A stretch of DNA of 12,004 nt, from assembly GCA_964349835.1 (NCBI GenBank), contig CAYGID010000073.1, forward strand, positions 1 through 12,004. Direction: 5' to 3'. The DNA comes from JAQVSH01 sp964349835 (GTDB lineage: Bacteria > Bacteroidota > Bacteroidia > Bacteroidales > UBA4181). A program made the position numbers and the translations under genes. Position 1 is the stretch's first letter; the number at the start of each line of letters is the position of its first letter. Below the pieces are notes generated by a model. The model saw only the letters and a list, made by a program, of their open reading frames with translations, ran no database searches and was not told the DNA's origin. Of this stretch, positions 9,601 through 12,004 are shown one piece after another.

Positions 9601-10962
9601 CTTGAGCGAAACAAAGCCAAGGGTCCGGTTAAGGGTATACTCCTGTTCGGTGAGCAGCCGCGCATTTTCTACCTTTTCGTAATCCTGCCCCTGGCGGAAT
9701 CCCAAGGCCACTAAAGGCTGCAGTGAGGTGGTAATTTGGCTCACATCCCGCACGTTGTAGCTACCGAGCAGCGTCTGATACATGCCGTTTGCACTGTTCG
9801 AGGGGGCCGTTTCGGCGCCGTTGGCCGCGAAGGCCGGAACCCGGTTGTATATATAGGGGGCCGGTTCGGCCAGATCGTTTGCCGCCAAGAGGTTGCGGGC
9901 GTCTGTGAAGTTGCTGGTTTTGTTGGTGACCCAAACCTCTATCCGGTCGATGGTGATATCGGAGGCGATCACCGGCAGGTTTTGCATAGCTCTTTCGAAG
10001 CGGTCGCGGAAAAAGGCCGAGAGGAAGAAGTGTTTGTTCTCCTCGTAGCGGTCGGCGGCAATCTCATATTTCGAGGTGAGGGCTCCTCCCTGCATGTTGG
10101 TTACCGAGGTTTCGCCATTCTGCTTCGAAAAGAGCGTTGTTACCGAAAGCCGTCCGAATTGCATCTCCGATTTTACCCCGAAAAGATTCTGACCCCCGTT
10201 AATCAGGGTTCCTGCCAACGGAAATGAGACATTTCCCACCTCAATCTTTTTGATGATTTCATCCTCTTTACCGGTGTAATCGAGCTTGATCTCATTTTCG
10301 AAATCGAAAACCGATTCGCTGTCGTACCGAATCGACATATTAATGCGATCAGCAATCGTACCGGTAACACTCATCTGAATCTTCTGGTCGAAATCGAAGG
10401 TGGTGGTTTTTCGGGCGCTTTCGCTGATGTTGGGGTTGTCTATCTTGGTGGTGTTTAGCTTCATGATCATCTCGGCCGAACCCTGGGGGGTAATGGTTAT
10501 AAAGCTGGTGCCGAGAAGATTGGCAAACGGATTTTCTTGTGTTTGGAGCAGTGAGGAGGCTCCCTGCGGAAGATTGGGAGTCACCAAAGGCGTCACCCTG
10601 GAAACATACCCCTTCCAACGGTCGGCTTTGGCTTTCTCGAGCGAATAGCGCTGAAATTCGGTAACACTCATCCTGTGCTCCGGAAACAGAATCACTGGCC
10701 CGGCCTTTTGTCTGATTACGAAGAGCCCCAGTTTGGGGTCATATTCGTAGGTCGTCTGCAAATTTTTTGGGGTCAGGGGTTTCTGGCTGAGAGAGGGGAG
10801 CTGATACGGGTACTCCTTTTGCATCGATTTCCACAGGCTACTTCCCGGGTTGCCCTCCGACGACAACACGCTTCCCTCTTGTCCCTTTAACGCCGGAGGG
10901 GTCAAAGGCAACATAAGGAGAAACGCCAGCAGCCATAGGATTCGTGAGTTCAATCTCTGCAA
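3622..10962 (-). CDS. sprA: Type IX secretion outer-membrane translocon SprA/Sov
   Basis: A giant 2446-residue protein of the SprA (Flavobacterium johnsoniae, about 2400 aa) and Sov (Porphyromonas gingivalis, about 2500 aa) family. In F. johnsoniae SprA is a single 36-strand outer-membrane beta barrel that forms the protein channel of the T9SS and works with PorV and a plug protein. The N-terminus is a signal peptide: R3 and R7, then a Leu-rich core (LWLLAFLLMLPL), with cleavage probable near residue 27 and no lipobox Cys. Family-typical blocks include EDPASDDFRFYRS with the DRYKYYNRPEGNS stretch from about 1098, GWAANARMNLRLADLGTLN from about 1499, AYGGISPQKVNLSRFPSIKK near 2194, and a C-terminus of alternating polar and hydrophobic strands ending VSVRFTLIQ. 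Residues 1311-1315 are a run of five Gln. The start is most likely TTG at 10962: an in-frame stop lies at 11008-11010, no ATG or GTG intervenes, and the first ATG (codon 17) would destroy the signal peptide. It begins 10 bp after the ruvA stop, so coupled expression is likely. The reading frame is intact. Confidence 0.97.
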   Translation of the reverse strand: MQRLNSRILWLLAFLLMLPLTPPALKGQEGSVLSSEGNPGSSLWKSMQKEYPYQLPSLSQKPLTPKNLQTTYEYDPKLGLFVIRQKAGPVILFPEHRMSVTEFQRYSLEKAKADRWKGYVSRVTPLVTPNLPQGASSLLQTQENPFANLLGTSFITITPQGSAEMIMKLNTTKIDNPNISESARKTTTFDFDQKIQMSVTGTIADRINMSIRYDSESVFDFENEIKLDYTGKEDEIIKKIEVGNVSFPLAGTLINGGQNLFGVKSEMQFGRLSVTTLFSKQNGETSVTNMQGGALTSKYEIAADRYEENKHFFLSAFFRDRFERAMQNLPVIASDITIDRIEVWVTNKTSNFTDARNLLAANDLAEPAPYIYNRVPAFAANGAETAPSNSANGMYQTLLGSYNVRDVSQITTSLQPLVALGFRQGQDYEKVENARLLTEQEYTLNRTLGFVSLKSPLNADEVLAVAFEYTVNGRTYKVGELSTSGITNPQTLLVKLLKGTNLSPQLPTWKLMMKNIYSLGTYPINRDKFQLNVLYQDPKSGNAINYLPEEDLQNELLIRLMGLDRLNQNNDPAPDGIFDFVDNATIFSESGLIIFPVLEPFGSNLRSAMQAKGVAEAIIRKYVFQELYDSTLTRARQMAEKNRFKIGGTYSSTAGSAVQLNASQMSRGSVKVIAGGQLLTENSDYTVDYATGKVTVLNQGILDSGVPVQIISEDNTLFNVQTKTLIGTHLDYKVSDHFRLGATIMNLTEKPLTQKVTLGDEAISNTIWGLTADYSADLPSLTRLINRLPFRKTDAMSSISLFAEMAQLLPGDASSIQKKGTSYIDDFESSETSINLLAQNLWKLSSIPEGQPFLPEGALTHTLQTGINRSLLSWYVIDPLFVNPNYFSGSTPAHIRNNPDTRSSHFVRQIEEQNIFKNKENPNGVPATMPVLNVAFYPTERGPYNFDAENLISNGYLSRPETRWGGMMRALPVSDFESSNIEFIEFWVMDPFVEDTEGNMQGGDLYLNLGDVSEDILKDSRKFFENGMLAGALDTTVWGRIPATQSLVNAFTGDMEQRKLEDVGLDGLSSTDEASFHSDFLAAVSGKISGESMSLLQEDPASDDFRFYRSTQFDQEERGILDRYKYYNRPEGNSSSVNAYATSLPDNEDLNGDNTLNENENYFQYRISMRPGDMQRVGDNFITDIVWDQARFPNGDTSSVRWYQFRIPLSRYERTVGSIRDFRSIRFMRLYMHGFSHPVVLRFAKMELVRSEWRKYTQNLRSPGETTTFPELTDGSIDISSVNIEENAGKQPIGYRLPPGIERTMDRTSRQQQQQNEQSMVLRVTDLSNGDARAAYKNVLYDLRRYRRMEMEVHAEQMMGRTLNNNEITLFVRMGTDFRNNYYEYEIPLSLTPWGSTDPEAIWPAANRLDLDLQLLTDVKQSRNEAMRRSGSGVSLSAPYRLEVNGRNIYVMGNPNLGEIRALMIGIRYPLDPYKAGESRSAEVWVNELRMSDFNNNSGWAANARMNLRLADLGTLNMMAEKSTPGFGAINEKVNERSKNDFFAYNMSSNLELGKLLPEQANLEIPLFASYGESFTNPEYDPIDPDVRMKDKLARAESKAEKDSIKHFSQDYQKRKSFTLSNVRYLAKKEGEPHLYDPSNLSASYSYNESYARNPNTEYNRQTQTAGSLMYNFGGNPKLYYPFEKSAALNRGLFTLLKEFNINYIPTSLLFKTDYNRLRSEIKYRDVNNPHNLMLPIESEIYTNTRFYQWAHDVTKGLHIDFSATNLERLDDTEIFLQDYMKTSYELFKDEVSRSVQRTTNTTQYFHDLRLSYAVPIQNIPYLDWTSLSLSYLASYGWDVGPLMPVETSIGNTIKNSQSIQWNGEASLVTLYNKIPLLRKLNQANPVSAVKKEVSFTKERVRFKAGQNLSINHQLGTTAPKVTVFNESGEKVEGITIRVTNANRVILVSKQELINAKVEVTGQVGANEAAITNSMAATGLRLLTMLKSVSVTLSETNGINLPGYMPVTRMLGMDGSAPGLGFVFGAQDKNFAAKAAEKGWLTRSQAQNMPFVRAHNESFGIRATLEPIKGLQVILSGNRAFSNNMRQYYTANANGDFPDSTRNSRESGNFSMTFIAIGNSFEKFSKSNGYGSATYEKFKAYRSQIAARLAAERQAADPRYRPDIHPVTGEPLTDGSKNGYGLNSQDVLIPAFLAAYGGISPQKVNLSRFPSIKKIRPNWTIRFDGLMGLEFFKEHFKSFVISHSYKATYSLGNYQTNIEYADMWSVLREARDLRYNFIPRYDVSGITLTEQIGPLGSLDITWKNNLSTRLSYTAGRTLNLSFSNFQMTEARTQEVSFGAGYRIDGAKLFVGSGGDAKKKVENNLNLNADFSIRNNRQLIRRLDEEVPQPSSGQKIASLKLSADLQVNKSLSVMAFYDRIVNTPFVSTSFATTNANIGVSVRFTLIQ

Positions 10963-10972
10963 GAATAAACGA

Positions 10973-11569
10973 TTACATGTTTTTAAGTCCTTGTTTAACG
11001 AGTTCTTCTACTGAATATTCGGGATGGCCTGCCGAAATTTTCATCATCACTTTTTCGACCGCTGCTTTGTTGAATCCGAGGCCTGTCAGAGCCGAAATGG
11101 CCTCGTCTCTAGCCGTAACCGAGAGAGGCCGGCCCGCTTCGTGGCCTGCTGAGACAGTTCCGATTTTGTTTTTCAGATCAACAATAATTCTTTCGGCGGT
11201 TTTGCCTCCAATCCCCTTCACCGAACTGAGCTGCCGTACATCCGATACGGCAATGGCCTGCCTGATTTCGTCGGGATTCAACGAGGAGAGAATCATGCGG
11301 GCGGTGTTGGCTCCAACTCCCGAAACGGTGAGGAGGAGCCTGAAGATTTCGCGTTCGTCGCGCGTAGAAAAACCGAACAGCACAAAAGCATCCTCTCGCA
11401 CCACTTGGTGCAGATAGACTCGGAGTAACCCGTTCTCCGATTTCTTGCTGTTGTGGATGGCCGAATAGGTACAAAGCGATATGTGAATCAGATACCCGAT
11501 GCCTCCAGCCTCGACAACCAAATGGGTTGGTGTAACCTCAACGGGACGGCCTTCAATAAATTCGTACAT
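10973..11569 (-). CDS. ruvA: Holliday junction branch migration protein RuvA
   Basis: RuvA binds the four-way DNA junction as a tetramer and loads the RuvB motor during recombinational repair. The 198-residue product has the three expected parts. An N-terminal OB-fold (MYEFIEGRPVEV to about residue 63) includes the family motif GGIGYLI. A middle domain carries two helix-hairpin-helix motifs (SGVGANTARMIL from about 83 and VKGIGGKTAERIIVDLK at about 117-133). A small C-terminal domain of the type that contacts RuvB runs from about 154 to 198. I chose ATG 11569 because the family begins at this MYEF-type segment. An in-frame GTG at 11587 would add six residues but lies at or upstream of the predicted transcription start. 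No ruvB is adjacent. It is the first gene of a likely ruvA-sprA unit. Confidence 0.96.
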   Translation of the reverse strand: MYEFIEGRPVEVTPTHLVVEAGGIGYLIHISLCTYSAIHNSKKSENGLLRVYLHQVVREDAFVLFGFSTRDEREIFRLLLTVSGVGANTARMILSSLNPDEIRQAIAVSDVRQLSSVKGIGGKTAERIIVDLKNKIGTVSAGHEAGRPLSVTARDEAISALTGLGFNKAAVEKVMMKISAGHPEYSVEELVKQGLKNM

Positions 11570-11578
11570 AAGCGCCTG

Positions 11579-11592
11579 TTTGTGCACACAAA
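11579..11592. repeat. Inverted repeat at the ruvA transcription start
   Basis: TTTGTG-CA-CACAAA is a perfect 6-bp inverted repeat with a 2-base centre. It overlaps the end of the ruvA -7 box and the predicted start point. Such placement would suit an operator for a dimeric repressor, but part of its sequence is dictated by the TTTG of the promoter box, so chance is plausible. Confidence 0.35.
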
Positions 11593-11596
11593 AGTA
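11589..11596 (-). promoter_or_regulatory. Probable ruvA-sprA promoter (-7 box TACTTTTG)
   Basis: TACTTTTG on the minus strand matches TAnnTTTG and lies about 20 bases before the ruvA ATG. Transcription would begin near 11583, leaving a short leader of roughly 14 bases. No TTTG is present at the expected 19-21-base distance; a TTG lies only 14 bases away, after a T-rich tract. I see no other promoter ahead of sprA, so this box probably drives both genes. Confidence 0.55.
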
Positions 11597-11700
11597 AAAA
11601 AAAACGCGTACAATAGGGAACTGCTTTTAAGCCCCGGCTGTCAATTGGTTATAATTCCGAAATAACTAAACGGGCAGCATCTGTTTACCGAAATATGTAC

Positions 11701-11708
11701 TACTTTTG
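11701..11708 (+). promoter_or_regulatory. Probable promoter (-7 box TACTTTTG) for the Arg/Gly-rich gene
   Basis: A plus-strand TACTTTTG, the same octamer as the ruvA box facing the other way, matches TAnnTTTG. It would give a start point near 11714 and a leader of about 44 bases before the ATG at 11758. A clear TTTG element at the usual spacing is missing. The rest of the 188-bp divergent region (11570-11757) holds no gene. Confidence 0.55.
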
Positions 11709-11757
11709 CGACCCGGATTATTCCGTTTGAATCCGTATACTAATAATCGCTTATTTT

Positions 11758-12004
11758 ATGTTTGAGAAGAGAAGTTTTGGAAGAAAATCTGAGAGAGATT
11801 CCGCTTCCGGAGAAAAGAGAGAAGAGAGCCCGCGCGGCAGTTTCCAGCGCAGGGACGATGAGAGCCGTGGTGGCAGTTTCCGCCGCCGCGACGACAATGA
11901 CCGGGGTACCGGGTTCCAACGCCGTGAAGGTGGCGAACGCACAGGCGGATTTCAACGTCGTGAAGGCGGCGAGCGCACAGGCGGTTTTCAACGTCGTGAA
12001 GGCG
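11758..12004 (+). CDS. Arg/Gly-rich repeat protein, N-terminal part; perhaps an rRNA-modifying enzyme
   Basis: This reading frame opens at ATG 11758, the first start after an in-frame TGA at 11728-11730, and remains open for 82 codons to the window edge, so the C-terminus is missing. The visible chain is strongly basic and hydrophilic, with no signal peptide or membrane segment. After a charged leader (MFEKRSFGRKSERDS) it becomes 12-residue repeats of the form F-Q/R-R-R-D/E-D/G-x-x-R-G/T-G/T-S/G. Such Arg/Gly-rich, disordered segments typically bind RNA. In Bacteroidota, extensions like this are often found at the N-terminus of RsuA/RluB-type rRNA pseudouridine synthases, which is my best guess. 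A DEAD-box helicase or another RNA-binding protein is also possible. No catalytic domain is visible, so the function is inferred. It is transcribed divergently from ruvA, with its own -7-like box upstream. Confidence 0.75.
   Translation, partial: MFEKRSFGRKSERDSASGEKREESPRGSFQRRDDESRGGSFRRRDDNDRGTGFQRREGGERTGGFQRREGGERTGGFQRREG
11842..12004 (+). repeat. 36-bp in-frame tandem repeat coding for Arg/Gly-rich dodecapeptides
   Basis: Units begin at the Phe codons at 11842, 11878, 11914, 11950 and 11986, exactly 36 bases apart; the fifth is cut by the window edge. The first two units are divergent in sequence (FQRRDDESRGGS, FRRRDDNDRGTG). The next two are nearly identical (FQRREGGERTGG, with T/G order varying at the boundary). 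Units at 11914 and 11950 differ only at third codon positions, and the visible 19 bases of the last unit match the one at 11950. Similarity therefore rises toward the right edge. Confidence 0.9.

Noticed and set aside
11570..11587. GTG start for ruvA at 11587, adding six residues
   Set aside because: It overlaps the predicted transcription start, and the added residues are not typical of the family, which begins at the MYEF-type segment encoded from 11569.
11621..11640. Small inverted repeats (GCTT/AAGC, AGCC/GGCT) in the divergent intergenic region
   Set aside because: Stems of only 4 bp with no T tract; too short to call a terminator or operator.
11740..11991. Minus-strand open frames of 63-83 codons across the right-hand repeat
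   Set aside because: They are the complement of the Arg/Gly-rich repeat; the low-complexity Ala/Thr/Leu translation results from the repeat. The plus frame has the start context and promoter box.

Overview
The window looks like chromosomal DNA from a member of the Bacteroidota (Bacteroidetes), probably the Bacteroidales or a nearby order. Two things support this. It encodes SprA/Sov, the giant outer-membrane translocon of the type IX secretion system (T9SS), which is restricted to this phylum. Its promoter-like sites also follow the Bacteroidetes pattern (TTTG, about 19-21 bases, TAnnTTTG) instead of the usual -35/-10 boxes. Base composition is close to balanced, and I see no sign of recent transfer: no transposase, integrase, phage gene or CRISPR array.

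Layout. The left edge (1-56) is an 8-bp tandem repeat that cannot be coding. A small minus-strand tRNA unit follows: a consensus promoter (368-398), tRNA-Gly(GCC), a terminator-like hairpin, tRNA-Leu(TAA) and a second, stronger terminator hairpin. From 429 to 11569 every gene is on the minus strand. In transcription order they are ruvA (Holliday junction branch migration), sprA (T9SS translocon, about 2446 aa, 61% of the window), gcvH (glycine cleavage H protein) and mutS (mismatch recognition). ruvA and sprA are 10 bp apart and sprA appears to start at TTG, so they probably form one translationally linked unit. gcvH has its own -7 box, and mutS lies 61 bp beyond it. The region 11570-11757 is a divergent promoter region with TACTTTTG boxes facing both ways. 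To its right a plus-strand gene begins and runs off the window. It encodes an Arg/Gly-rich chain of 12-residue repeats, probably the disordered N-terminal extension of an RNA-binding protein; an rRNA pseudouridine synthase is a guess.

How the genes relate. RuvA and MutS are DNA-repair housekeeping proteins and GcvH serves one-carbon metabolism. SprA is the envelope component that exports T9SS cargo such as adhesins and degradative enzymes. They do not form one pathway. As I recall, ruvA-sprA-gcvH order recurs in Bacteroidota, which would make this ordinary syntenic core genome. I found no convincing undescribed system. The points most worth a second look are the expanding dodecapeptide repeat at the right edge, the sprA TTG start, the paired GNRA-loop hairpins around the tRNAs and the 8-bp repeat at the left edge.
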